NCBI GenBank assembly: GCA_002682825.1
Contig: NOKP01000002.1
Coordinates: 5,190,309 to 5,254,308 of the forward strand
DNA length: 64,000 nt
DNA from: Neonectria sp. B-13
Lineage: Eukaryota; Ascomycota; Sordariomycetes; Hypocreales; Nectriaceae
Direction: 5' to 3'
Every line of letters begins with the position of its first letter. Position 1 is the stretch's first letter. Below, piece after piece: positions 1 to 10,257 of this stretch. The position numbers and the translations under genes were made by a program. The notes under the pieces are model-generated. The model ran no database searches. It was not told where the DNA came from and was given only the letters and a program-made list of their open reading frames with translations.

Positions 1-1180
1 TGGTAAAATCACATAATTGCTTTGCGTCCCAGTCACTTTCTTGATGAGATTTTGTGCTGTGAATAAATTGGTTTCCCACCTGGCTTTAATAGTCCTCTTA
101 TGTACTCTGTAATTCTAGGACGAAACTCGCACGACGTGTTAATCTGATCAAGACCAGATGCACTTCTCATTGCTCTAATGCACCTTGTTTTAAATATTAC
201 CATGGGCATTCTACGTGCTAGGTATCCATTAGTAAACACTATGTTAGATTGACACTCGGCTTAGATTCTATTCCCACAGTTTCTTGAAAGTAACCCTTAA
301 AGATTAGCTGGGTCTCGTCTATGTAGTCAAGAAAGAGGTACGGCGACTGCACACAATCAAATCACTTCGTGAAGATGCTGATTTCGCATTGAAAATCACC
401 AAAATATCTGTCATTTTTGCACCGTCCTTAAGCTTAATCACTGAAGATCCTGTTCTGCAAGCTGTCAGGGGCCTGGAGAGGATCGACGTCGATGGGGCCG
501 TTGTCCTTATTTAATGATATTAAAGAATCCACCACACCTGGGTACCAATACCCTCATGCTACTATAGTAAATGGTTTAATTAATTGGTCTCCACTGCGGA
601 ATGCCTTAGGGATTGTGAATGCCTTTGCTGAGATCGTAAAGATGCGGAGGCTGACAAAGGCTGGAGTGACCAGGCGGACTCAGTTACACAATCTGCCGCT
701 CCTTGACCGACACGCAGGTTAGTAATCAACGTGCTTTATTGGGAGGTTTGCGTGGCGAACTTATGCTTCGTTTTCCCACCGCTTTTCATGCGTCGTCAGG
801 CCACTTTGTTGCAAATCACGAGGTGTCGCGTTTGGCTCGCGCCCGAGATAAGGCCTAGCGGGCGTGCAGCCCTTGGTTGGACGCGTAAAAAACGTGTTCT
901 GGAGATTGTATGACTCTCTTAAGGATGGTGGAGCGGTTAGTCGTGCCATGACCCCTAGTCCTGACGACAATATGGTGAGACCTCGGACGGTTTAACTCCG
1001 CGCGGCGAACGTGAACTTGGAACGCGTCGTATTATCAACAAAACGTGCTAATAAATAGCATCTAAAGTTCCGAGAGGATTTCCAGAACTTGAAATTTGTA
1101 GACCTTGAAAACAATCAAGGCGAAGCTTTGCTGTCAATTACTTTCCCGCAATTCACACAACGCTATTCGTGACTTCTACC
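1..1180. other. Non-coding 5' flank of the reductase gene
   Basis: No open frame here has recognisable protein content, and the short open stretches look like chance. The only structured site is the 12-bp palindrome ATCGACGTCGAT at 482-493, which shares its core with two other palindromes in this window. The last part (about 1080-1180) is the 5' flank of the reductase gene. Confidence 0.6.
482..493. promoter_or_regulatory. Palindrome ATCGACGTCGAT
   Basis: This is a perfect 12-bp palindrome with an ACGT centre, of the kind bound by bZIP dimers. It lies about 690 bp upstream of the reductase start. It shares the TCGACGTCGA core with the sites at 17454 and 20193. A binding role is inference. 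Confidence 0.35.
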
Positions 1181-3688
1181 ATGTCAATGGCAGAACTACA
1201 GATTTCAAATGTGCGTCTGGTCGACGAGTACCTATCGAAAACAACATGGAAGGGCTCTGAGAATGCCAACTCGACCTACTCTCACCAGGGACTCATGCAG
1301 TACGTCTCCCAGCATGTCATTTCCGAATACTGGCTCCAGAAGATCTACACCGAGGAGATTCACAAGTTCAACAACGAGAACCGTTTTCACATCCATGATC
1401 TCGGTTTCTTGAGCGCGTACTGTTCGGGGTGGAGCCTTGAAGACATCCTCCTCCAAGGCTTTGGTGGTGTCGAGAACAAGATCCAGTGCCGACCGCCCAA
1501 GCACCTCAACACTGCCCTCAACCAGACGGTCAACTTCCTGTTCACCCTCCAAGGAGAGCTTGCTGGAGCCCAGGCACTATCGAACTTTGACACGTATCTC
1601 GCTCCTTTCATCCGAAACGATGATCTCTCATACTCTGATGTCTTCAAGTATGTGCAGAGCTTCGTCTATTCGCTCAACGTGCCCACACGGAGTGGCTTTC
1701 AGGCGCCTTTCACCAATGTTGCCTTGGACTTGATCTGTCCCAAAAACCTTCAATTCCAGCCTGTCATCATAGGTGGTGAGCCACACCCGACATGGATGTA
1801 CCGCGACTTCCAGGAGGAGATGGACCTGATCAACAGAGCCTTCGCCGAGGTCATGATTCAGGGCGACGGCAACGGCAACATCTTTTCTTTCCCCATCCCG
1901 ACCTACAACCTCTATGAAGGCATTGACTGGGAGTCACCTCGCTGGGAATCCATTTGGGAGATGACGGCTAAATATGGCGTGCCCTACTTCGCCAACTTCA
2001 TCAACAGCGACTTGGACCCCGAAGATTTTCGGTCGATGTGCTGTCGGCTCCGACTCGATCTTAGCAAGCTGCACTGTAGAGTCGGTGGTCAATACGGCGC
2101 GAGCCCGTTAACTGGCTCCATTGGAGTCGTCACACTGAACTTACCGAACCTTGCCTTCCGCGCCGACGGCAACAAGGAGTTGTTCTTCGCAGAGCTTTCC
2201 GAAACGTTGCGAGTTGCTAAGGACTCACTCGAGATCAAGCGAAAAGTGGTGAATGAGAATTCTGCCTTGTATCCCTATGCGGCTCATTATCTCTCGGCCA
2301 CCAAGCACCGCACAGGCTCCCACTGGACCAACCACTTCAGCACCATTGGTATCAACGGCATGAACGAAGCTCTCGTCGCCCTTTTCGGTGAAGGCATCGT
2401 CGAGCACAAGGATTTCGCCCTCCAGACGCTCGAGTTCATCAAGGAGCGACTTCAAGAATTCCAAACCGAAACTGGTAACCTCTATAACCTCGAGGCCAGT
2501 CCAGCAGAGAGCGCTTGCTACAAGCTTGCTCGGCGAGACAAGGAGCTTTTTCCCGATCGCAAGATCCCAACCTTCTACACCAACTCGACCATGCTCCCCG
2601 TAGACACGACCGAGGACCTCTTTGAAGCGCTTGGCCACCAAGAAGAGTTACAATGCTCTTACACAGGCGGCACTGTTTTCCACGCCTTTTTGGGTGAGCG
2701 TTTATCGAACTGGAGGATGGCACGAGACCTGGTGAAGATGTTGACAGCACGTTACCGCGTCCCTTACATTACCCTCACGCCGACTTTCAGTATCTGCAAA
2801 ACACACGGCTACCGTGCGGGGGAAGAACCACAATGCACGTTGTGCGCTGAGGAATGCCTCGTCTATTCACGCATCGTTGGCTACTTCCGTCCCACGCGAG
2901 ACTGGAACAAGGGTAAAACAGCAGAGTTTTCTCAGCGAAAGACCTACCTTAATCCAATGGACTCTCCTACTAGCGACGGAAAGAAGAAGGATAGCAAACA
3001 ACTGGACCTAGAACGACAAGTCGCCGAGATCGCTGATCTGCCCGTGGCTGGGTACACGAAGCTGACCCTCAGCGACTGGCCAGGCAAGATGCAAGCCTCT
3101 ATCATGTTTACATCTCGCTGCAACTTATCCTGCCCATGGTGTCATAATGGGCCGCTCGTTCTTGGCGAGCGTGACGAATACACAGTCCTGGACGTCTTTC
3201 GTCACATCACGTCAACACCGCATAAATCACTCGTCATCTCGGGCGGCGAGCCGACCATCCATAAAGGCTTGATCCCTTTCATGCAGCTTCTCAGACAGGC
3301 GGGTGTGAGTATAAAGCTCGACAGCAACGGCACATCGCCCGCTATCTTGCGCCGCGTATTTGCCGAGAAGCTTGTTGACTTCGTGGCAATGGACATCAAG
3401 TGCGCGCTAGAGAACTACAAGAAAGTGACAGGCAAAAAGGTATCACCGAAGGTGCTGGAGTCTAGCATTGCCCTTATCAAAGAGAGCGGGGTTCCTCACG
3501 AGTTCCGCACCACAGTTGTGCCGGAGCTGGTGGATGTTGAGGATCTGTTTGAGGCGAAACGTTTGGCTGGTGGGAAGCTGACGATGCAACGCTTCCGCAA
3601 GGGTGACAGCAATTTGCACGAAAAGTTTCGTGAGTGCCAAGAGCACACTGAACAGGAATTCAAGGCGATGGTTACTCAAGTAGCATAG
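1181..3688 (+). CDS. nrdDG: Fused anaerobic ribonucleotide reductase (NrdD) and its radical-SAM activase (NrdG)
   Basis: This intronless gene encodes 835 aa. The start is ATG 1181 (context CTACCATGT); an in-frame GTG at 1169 is not usable in a nuclear gene. Residues 1 to about 585 are the class III glycyl-radical ribonucleotide reductase, which makes deoxyribonucleotides without oxygen. They begin directly at the barrel domain with no ATP-cone. Visible marks are the Cys287-Cys288 pair, a zinc site C539/H542/C552/C555/C559, and the C-terminal radical motif RIVGY with Gly567, followed by the usual WN-GK-E-RK-Y stretch. A linker of about 40 residues (lysine-rich near 590-597) leads to the activase. 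This has the LSDWPGK lead-in, the radical-SAM cluster motif C647-x3-C651-x2-C654 followed by HNGP, and the SAM-binding GGEP motif. In bacteria these are two adjacent genes. Codon use looks like that of the neighbours. Function is clear; transfer from a bacterium is inference. Confidence 0.93.
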   Translation: MSMAELQISNVRLVDEYLSKTTWKGSENANSTYSHQGLMQYVSQHVISEYWLQKIYTEEIHKFNNENRFHIHDLGFLSAYCSGWSLEDILLQGFGGVENKIQCRPPKHLNTALNQTVNFLFTLQGELAGAQALSNFDTYLAPFIRNDDLSYSDVFKYVQSFVYSLNVPTRSGFQAPFTNVALDLICPKNLQFQPVIIGGEPHPTWMYRDFQEEMDLINRAFAEVMIQGDGNGNIFSFPIPTYNLYEGIDWESPRWESIWEMTAKYGVPYFANFINSDLDPEDFRSMCCRLRLDLSKLHCRVGGQYGASPLTGSIGVVTLNLPNLAFRADGNKELFFAELSETLRVAKDSLEIKRKVVNENSALYPYAAHYLSATKHRTGSHWTNHFSTIGINGMNEALVALFGEGIVEHKDFALQTLEFIKERLQEFQTETGNLYNLEASPAESACYKLARRDKELFPDRKIPTFYTNSTMLPVDTTEDLFEALGHQEELQCSYTGGTVFHAFLGERLSNWRMARDLVKMLTARYRVPYITLTPTFSICKTHGYRAGEEPQCTLCAEECLVYSRIVGYFRPTRDWNKGKTAEFSQRKTYLNPMDSPTSDGKKKDSKQLDLERQVAEIADLPVAGYTKLTLSDWPGKMQASIMFTSRCNLSCPWCHNGPLVLGERDEYTVLDVFRHITSTPHKSLVISGGEPTIHKGLIPFMQLLRQAGVSIKLDSNGTSPAILRRVFAEKLVDFVAMDIKCALENYKKVTGKKVSPKVLESSIALIKESGVPHEFRTTVVPELVDVEDLFEAKRLAGGKLTMQRFRKGDSNLHEKFRECQEHTEQEFKAMVTQVA

Positions 3689-4410
3689 AGAGAACAGAGT
3701 AGCGTTCAGAGGATGGAATTGGAATATTTGGTTTTCTGCTTCCTTGGTTCTGCCAACTTGCAGTAGTGGCTGGCTGGCCTATGGGTATGTTGTATTAGGA
3801 CGTCTTTGTAAGTAGGTCACACCGTAAAGTCGATGCTTTAAATTAGCTGCCACCCACCGCCGCCTTCTAGGGAAGTCCTGAAGAGCAGTGACTATATACT
3901 GTAGTGGTTTTTATAGACTCACCGTAGTGAGGGGAACTTTAGAGACACGGCCACTGTCTGCTTAGTTCTGAGTGGAACTTCAGGTTGTGGCAGAAGCTGG
4001 CGGCGTCTTACGGGACAATAAAAGTGAAGCTTTGCTCCGTGGGGCAGGTACATCAAGAGGGAAATAGTAGACTTAAAGTATGCAAAACAGACCAGAAGCT
4101 AGTTGTTCATGTATGTTGCTTCGTCTAAACATGCTATATAGCAGCCCGGAGTTAAAGCTATATAAGAATAAAAAGCACAAGGTGTCTGTTGTAACGGTTG
4201 TGCTAGACCGTTGTACCATGAGGCAAAAGACTAGTCAATAATTGCTATTGCGGCAATTATTGGTCACACTAGCTGTCTTTTAAGACCATCGTCATTCCGG
4301 AGGACCAGGCCGCAACATCTGTTTGGAAACGCCTGCACCAGATCAAACACCTAGCACATAACGCTCTCCACAAGATGAGTTCACTGTCATCCGACTTCCC
4401 TCAACTCAAT
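3689..4410. other. Convergent intergenic region with one hairpin
   Basis: This region lies between the 3' ends of the reductase gene and the convergent BYS1 gene. It holds the 3' untranslated regions and an inverted repeat at 4236-4262: CAATAATTGC, a 7-nt loop, then GCAATTATTG. I see no gene. Confidence 0.5.
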
Positions 4411-5042
4411 CTAAGCGCAGAGCGTTGTCTGCAGGTTAACAGGCTGCGGGCAACCGAATACCTTCTTGTGAGCGGGAGTGCTGTAGCAGTCAGCCTTGCC
4501 AGCAGGACAGTCGAAGATTTCACAGCCTTCGCCGGGAGTCAAGATGTTGTGAGACTTGGCAAAGGGGTTGCCCCATTCACTGTAGGATGTTAGTAAATAA
4601 GCACCAACAGATGTTGACTCGAACTTACGTGCTGAGCTCATCTAAGAAATATCGTGTCAGCTTAGTTTCCCCGTATTTCGGATTAGATCAGATGCACTCA
4701 CAATAAGCATAGTCAGGTTTCGAGGAGAATGAGTATCCGAGAAAGAGCGGGGTGCTGAGGGTCTTGGTAGTCGCGATCTTAATGGTCTGCACATGCTGTT
4801 AGCTTGCTTTATCTTAGGGCGCCGAGTCAAGTCGAGATGGGACGTACGGAGCCGGACTTGCGGAAGTTCTCGGAGAAAGACTTTCCGGTCGTGAGCGTCG
4901 TCAGGGGGCCTTTGGCGCTGCCGTCGTAAGGAAACGACTGGACATAGACAGTAGCCTTGCAGTTGTTCTTGACGACAGCCTTCTGGGCGGAGACGCCGCT
5001 GGCGATGAGGGCGATGCCCATAATAGCGGTGAAAAACTGCAT
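4411..5042 (-). CDS. BYS1-family (thaumatin-like antigen) small secreted protein
   Basis: A 153-aa secreted protein is encoded by four exons: 5042-4848, 4786-4702, 4641-4629 and 4579-4411. Residues 1-19 form a signal peptide (MQFFTAIMGIALIASGVSA). The mature part fits the fungal BYS1/antigenic thaumatin-like family: a VVKNNC start, a GPLTTL-TTGKSFSENFR segment, a hydrophobic GYSFSS-PDYAYYELS segment leading into EWGNPF, paired cysteines, and a terminal TTLCA. Biochemical function is unknown; members are abundant surface or secreted antigens. All introns have GT-AG borders and the joined frame is open to TAA. Exon 3 is only 13 nt. TATA-like stretches at about 5158-5175 lie 115-130 bp upstream of the ATG. 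The gene is convergent with the reductase. Confidence 0.85.
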
Positions 5043-7309
5043 CTTAAGTAGGAGGGGGAGATAAAGATCTGAGTATGAAGCGTTGGTCGGAGGTGATTGA
5101 CAGTAAGGATACAGGGATGAGCTGGAGAGGACTGAGAGCGAGCCGGAAGTCGACTCCTTATATAGTCTTATATAGCTAGCTTCAGCTCAGGTGGGGAGGA
5201 CCAAAATAGCTTGTACATAGTACATAGTAGTCATGTGCTGGCAGAGTCCTGACGGCATCGTAGCACATGATGTCATTGGGGAGAGCGTTGCATCGGCAAG
5301 AGCATGGCTCTCATGTCATCTTACCCTAGCCCAAAAGCAATACGAGACTCAACAATTCGTATCGGGGCACAAATGCGGGGGTCGGGCATCTCGGTTCCAA
5401 TCGGAATCGTCTTGGCCCCGTATCCAGAATACAGTAGTCTAACCGTACCGTGTCTACGAGATGCCTGGTACGAAAGAGAGTTAAGTTGGCGAATCACAAC
5501 GACGGCTTCAATGTAAGGTCTCCGCTGATAGCCCTCTCAGCCGACCAGCCCGGTCCCCATTACATGAACAACTCACCGCAACATACCAAAGACATTAATT
5601 TAGCCGGATCGGGGCTAATTCAAGGGAAGCAAGTGCCTTCTCCCTTGCATTTGGTCATGAGACAATGTTGTTTAGGAGCAACAACCATTATACTGGCCAA
5701 TATACGCTGTCCAAAACACAGGTGCTAACACTCTAAAGTTATCAAAACTTGGCTTTGAGAGTGTTCTTGGTCTCAATGATCGCTTGATACCATCCGACAG
5801 CTGTATCTTCTTGGGGAAAGGGGCTGAATGACCTGAAATGTATTACTACATGGTTGTGAAGATGAGGCACATCTGGAGTCAATCTTGCCCTTGTCCTCAG
5901 ACTCGCTACCGTATTTGAGGCCAGGTACAATTGCCACACCCACGAGGGAGCCTCTGGTCCTAGAACCAGAGCCAGATATCCATCTACTTTTTATCGTTTT
6001 GTTGCTTCGGGCAGCCAAGCGCGACGGCGCCGTCGGAGACCCAGAAGAGGCCGGAGGATTAGGTGCACCAACCAGGGCAAGCTATTCAGGTCCAGACCGC
6101 TTGTTGTCATATTTGCTAGTAGAATAAACGGTGTAGTTGACAGCGCTGACAACGAATGCTTTGAATCGTCGTGCGGTACCAAAGACGCCTGTCGGGAGAC
6201 AGCCCGGGTCGTGACGTTGGACAGGGTTTCTCGTCAAGGAACTACGAATAGAGAAGAAGACATTTAGGAATGCTGACATAAAAGGCCCGTCCGATCTTGA
6301 AGAAGCTAATGATTATGGCATTCCCGTACTTCAGTCGGATCTACGGCTCCGAAGGAGTACTCTAGAGATCATAATACCCTACAGGTTTCTGAAGATATAT
6401 CTGGCAGGTAACGAAGGCGTGGTCACAATTTACTAACAAGGGGGCGGGGTCAGCGCCTCGGTACCGCCGGGAAAATGGCCCCCAAAAGCGGCGCTATGAG
6501 CATCCGCGAAATGCATGCTCAACTACCAGAAATAAAGTTCAATTGCCCGGCAACCTGTATTTCTGGTGTAAATGGCCCTAATAATCCCTAGCGCTTTGGA
6601 AGAGCTTAATCGACGAACTAGTGCTCAGTCTTCTAAGTCTTGTGGTTTTTGCATCATAGGAAAGCCATGATTTGATCCAATTGATAACGCTCATTATTAT
6701 ATTCTAACATGAAATGACTTCAAGACCAGCAATTTAGAGTCGTGCCCAAAAGTTCCTGGGTCAGACGGTATTTGAGTTTGAAGGAGGGAATCTTAAAAAG
6801 CACGCTGTATTCTCAACGCATTCCTTTCCAACTTGGCGGAGAAAGCGAACGTACAAGTTCACTGTAGCCTGTTGGTCTCTGGTGGCCTAGACGGAGAATT
6901 TGATTAACTCGAAGAATTGTTTCGCAACTGGATTGGATACATCTGCTTAGGGAATCCCTCTGCAGGTATTTCTGCGGGGTATAAAGTGGGCGAGATGCCG
7001 TGGGTGTCGCATTGCATCATCGGCTGCCACAAGGTTCCCCCACATGACAAACTTCCTAGGCCCGCTAGCCTTTAGAGGTCGATCAATTTGACCTCCCTCA
7101 ACGAACCTTGATGCCCTCAATAACGTAGTCACCCTAGATGACACGTTTCCTATCCCTTCCTACGGACTAAATCATGTATTTAATGTCCTTCCTTTCCCGC
7201 TAGGATAGATATAAATCAAGAGATATCCTATTGATCCCTGCCATTAGATGTGATAGTGGGGCCTGGTAAAGAGAGGCTCGTTTAGAAGACGAGTGAAGTT
7301 CGAGATATC
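5043..7309. other. Gene-poor stretch
   Basis: The first 150 bases are the BYS1 promoter. The rest carries only short open frames on both strands without recognisable motifs, splice-compatible chains or repeats. Overlapping minus-strand frames between 5742 and 6279 might be remnants of something, but I could not connect them to a family. Confidence 0.5.
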
Positions 7310-8000
7310 GATGTCTTTGAGTGCTTAACAACGAGAATACTGCCCTCGCCCCCGCTGATGATCTTGCGACAACTCTTCGCCCAATGCTTGTTCCGTGTGC
7401 ATGGGGACAATCTTTGAGAAGCAACACACCGGGATACTTCCGAAGGATAGCCAGAATGGCCGGCATATCACACGGTATACCCCACATATGAGTGACCATA
7501 ACCCCCTTAGTGCTGAAGGTCGAGGACGTCCCTAGAGCCACTGCTGATATATTACCTTGGTCGGCGACGTCAACAAAGAAAGGGCCTTGTCCAAAATGAC
7601 TGGCCAGCGATGCTGTGGCATGGAACCCATTGAAAGGGAAGAGGACCTTCCCATGAAGGGTTAGTGAAAATGCAGCAACAATTTTACAAGAGACGTACCT
7701 CATTACCTGGTTCGAGACCCCAGACATATCAAAACGTACTCGGGGCGTCAGATCCGGGGTAGTGGAGCAATGCAAGCCGTTCTGGATTTCCTAAAACAAC
7801 TTTGAACTCGCTTTCGAACTCAGCGAAGACTCCATCGTTGTCATAAATTGATATAAAAGTCCCAAGTCGTTCGATCACGCCAGCTCGTACATCAGCTGTG
7901 TTCAGTGGCCAAACAAACGCTTCGCTGGTGGTTGCAGAGCCTGGCTTGTTAAACACCGCGCTCTTTCGGTCATTGACGACTACTGGCCTGCCAATCGAAT
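7310..8000 (-). pseudogene. DegT/DnrJ/EryC1/StrS aminotransferase pseudogene
   Basis: Reading from about 8000 down, the frame gives an N-terminal segment (RPVVVNDRKSAVF, SEAFVWPLNT, EFESEFKVVLGNPERLALLH) typical of fungal PLP-dependent DegT/StrS sugar-aminotransferase-like proteins. An in-frame TGA at 7731-7729 interrupts the region matching the substrate loop. After a plausible intron with a GTACGT donor, the chain continues as VLFPFNGFHATAS, FVDVADQGNISAV and THMWGIPCDMPAI, ending LLLKDCPHAHG. The frame then shifts: the stretch before the PLP-lysine is deleted, and the lysine motif KIISGGEG appears in another frame near 7360-7335. The C-terminal half is missing. Damage of three kinds argues for a true relic rather than a sequencing error. 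Confidence 0.75.
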
Positions 8001-9215
8001 GGTGATTGCATTGATTGTTGGATTTGTTGAATGTTGTACATCCCCAATAAAGGGCACCCATTCTTTGAGTTGATAAATTCGGCTATGGCTTCGGCGTCGG
8101 CGTTGCAGTCTTCTCGTGACGCTGAGCAGTACGTCGGAAAGAAAATTGAGATCCGTCCTTCAATAGGATGTGGTATCAGTGAAATTTTGAAGTGGGTAGC
8201 TAGCATGCCAACTCCTCGCTTTACAGTTGAGCAGGTCTGAATTCATATACCTGAAACCATCTCACTTAAGTTTCAGGAAGTGGATCAATCGGTAAAAAGG
8301 CGATGACTCTTTTCCGGTTCAGGTCATTTGCTAGGCCGATTGGGCTTCGTAAGGTTTGCGAAATTACTGTGGCATGCTCTTTTGTCTTACAATCATTGTG
8401 ACCGTATGATTCAAGATGCGCTGGCAAAAATGATTATGTTGGACTTTCTCATGAACCACATAGGAAGAAAGTACAGGACATCATGGCTTTGTTGTCAACG
8501 GCACCACCCAGAATCCCTGGAAGTTAGGCATGCTGTAGTTGGGGCGCACTGTATGAGAAGCTTTTGCTCCTGATTTCCTGGTCACAGGGAAAACGAGAGA
8601 TAAAGACATAGATTCTTGTTCGCCTTTAGAACTCCTGCCTCCGCTCAATATCCTTCTACTAAGTATTCTCAGACATAAATCGTTAAGAATGTAGTGGTAG
8701 ATACTAAAATGCCCTTATAATGTCTAACAGAACCTAATGCCTAAGCCCCAGACTCTAGCATATCACGTATCTATTTACTCCTAGATCTTTCTAGAATGTA
8801 TTTCCTAAAACGACTTATTTAGGGGTTACTTTGTTAGAGAGTACGCAGGCGGTGCGACTGTGTTGATAACATTTGGAAAGATGAAGGCCATGTGATTTCA
8901 GTGCCATGTGACTTTAGGGTCATGTGAAAATTGTGAAGAAGTATACTTGATATTTGCAGGTACCCGTGCAACGAACCTTGTTGGTGTGAAAAGTTGGATA
9001 ATGAGTAGAAAACTCTGATGCACCAACCCGGAAGGTGACACCGCATAAAGTTCTTCAGCCACGGACGGGGCTTCAACTTTCCATCCCTTCTCCTTGAAAA
9101 CATTGGCAGATCTCTTGCATCGCCCGGTAGTCTACAGCACCAAGACTCCCCAGGTTTTAATCTTGGCATCAGACTCATTTATTGCACAACAAATCCCACG
9201 ATCCATCCAACAGAG
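8001..9215. other. Non-coding stretch
   Basis: This region separates the aminotransferase relic from the Nudix gene. Open frames are short and without recognisable content. The last 50-100 bases are the Nudix promoter and leader. Confidence 0.5.
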
Positions 9216-9746
9216 ATGGATTTCCTCAGCATGACTCGTGATGCCTTCCAGGCTCACATCAATTCCACGAGCTCTTCACCCATAGATAAAGTCACAGTCG
9301 GCGCGGCCATCTTAAGAAAAGATGCTACCCAACAGCAGCAAATCCTGCTCCTCAAAAGAAATGAAGACGAACCATACTATCCGAACGTCTTTGAGATTCC
9401 AGGCGGAAAGGTCGACGAGACCGACAATTCCATCCGAGAAGCGATCGCTCGAGAGGTTGTCGAGGAAACACAGCTGACGGTATCGGATATCATATTATCC
9501 CTCCCGCAAATGAAATACACCACGGAGAAGACAGTCCTCGACTCAGAAAGAGAAACTGTCGTTCGACGGCATGCTATACAACTAAGCTATGTAGTTGTCG
9601 TCGAGGGTGATGGTATGGTGTTTACTGTCAATAAGAAGGAGCATTCAATGGGCGTTTGGGCTGGTGCTCAAGACTTGGCTTCTATCCCTATGACAGAGGA
9701 GATGCGAGGACTCGCCCAAGAGGCTCTAGCTATGATGGAGAAATAA
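9216..9746 (+). CDS. Nudix hydrolase
   Basis: This intronless gene encodes 176 aa. Nudix enzymes hydrolyse nucleoside diphosphates linked to another moiety. The core lies at about residues 24-150. It starts with a VTVGAAILR strand and runs through LLLKRNEDEPYYPNVFEIPGG into the Nudix helix, GGKVDETDNSIREA followed by AREVVEET. The metal-binding REVVEE glutamates are present. The spacing between the first glycine pair and the REVVEE helix is one residue longer than in MutT, which is common in fungal members. No signal peptide is visible, so it is probably cytosolic. Substrate cannot be predicted. The start has ATG in a good context (CAGAGATGG). Confidence 0.85.
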   Translation: MDFLSMTRDAFQAHINSTSSSPIDKVTVGAAILRKDATQQQQILLLKRNEDEPYYPNVFEIPGGKVDETDNSIREAIAREVVEETQLTVSDIILSLPQMKYTTEKTVLDSERETVVRRHAIQLSYVVVVEGDGMVFTVNKKEHSMGVWAGAQDLASIPMTEEMRGLAQEALAMMEK

Positions 9747-10257
9747 GGATGAGTGATTTTCATGTAGGATACATCAAACCTAGAAATGATTCTTGAAACA
9801 ATCAGGGATGTTTCCTCTCAATTACTGTAGATTGTTCGTGAGTGGTACGTTCGAGTGACCTCAGCAAATGAAGGTGGTCATCAGCTTAAGAACTAATACT
9901 AATATTTATACTAACTGAGACGAAATCTCTTTGTACTGAAATAAGTAATATTATTTAGCGGAAATGGCGCGGTCTGGGCAAGAATTATTCGAAGGAGAGG
10001 AATAAGGGAGCAAGGCAGCAACACGTAGCAATCGCGCTGCAACCAACAGACACAAAAGTACCAATAAATTGGGCCAATAAATTTCGTAAATATAGTCTCA
10101 ATGCACAAAATGGCGTGGCAGTATTTAGAGATGCCGAAGAACAACCGTTTAGAAGATTCCGAGGTGCTGGCGATGATCACTCGAGGACAGACGTCCACTG
10201 TGAAAAGGGTTGATACCCACCTGTATACACAGTAAAGCTGCAAGAAAATGACTGTAT
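9747..10257. other. Convergent intergenic region
   Basis: This is the 3' flank of the Nudix gene and of the glucosyltransferase gene, which point towards each other. It is AT-rich and no gene is seen. Confidence 0.5.

Noticed and set aside
1169..1180. In-frame GTG start four codons before ATG 1181 of the reductase
   Set aside because: Nuclear fungal genes start at ATG; the ATG at 1181 has a good context and family similarity begins after it.
8834..9178. Minus-strand open frame before the Nudix gene
   Set aside because: No motifs or splice-compatible partners; it lies in the Nudix promoter.
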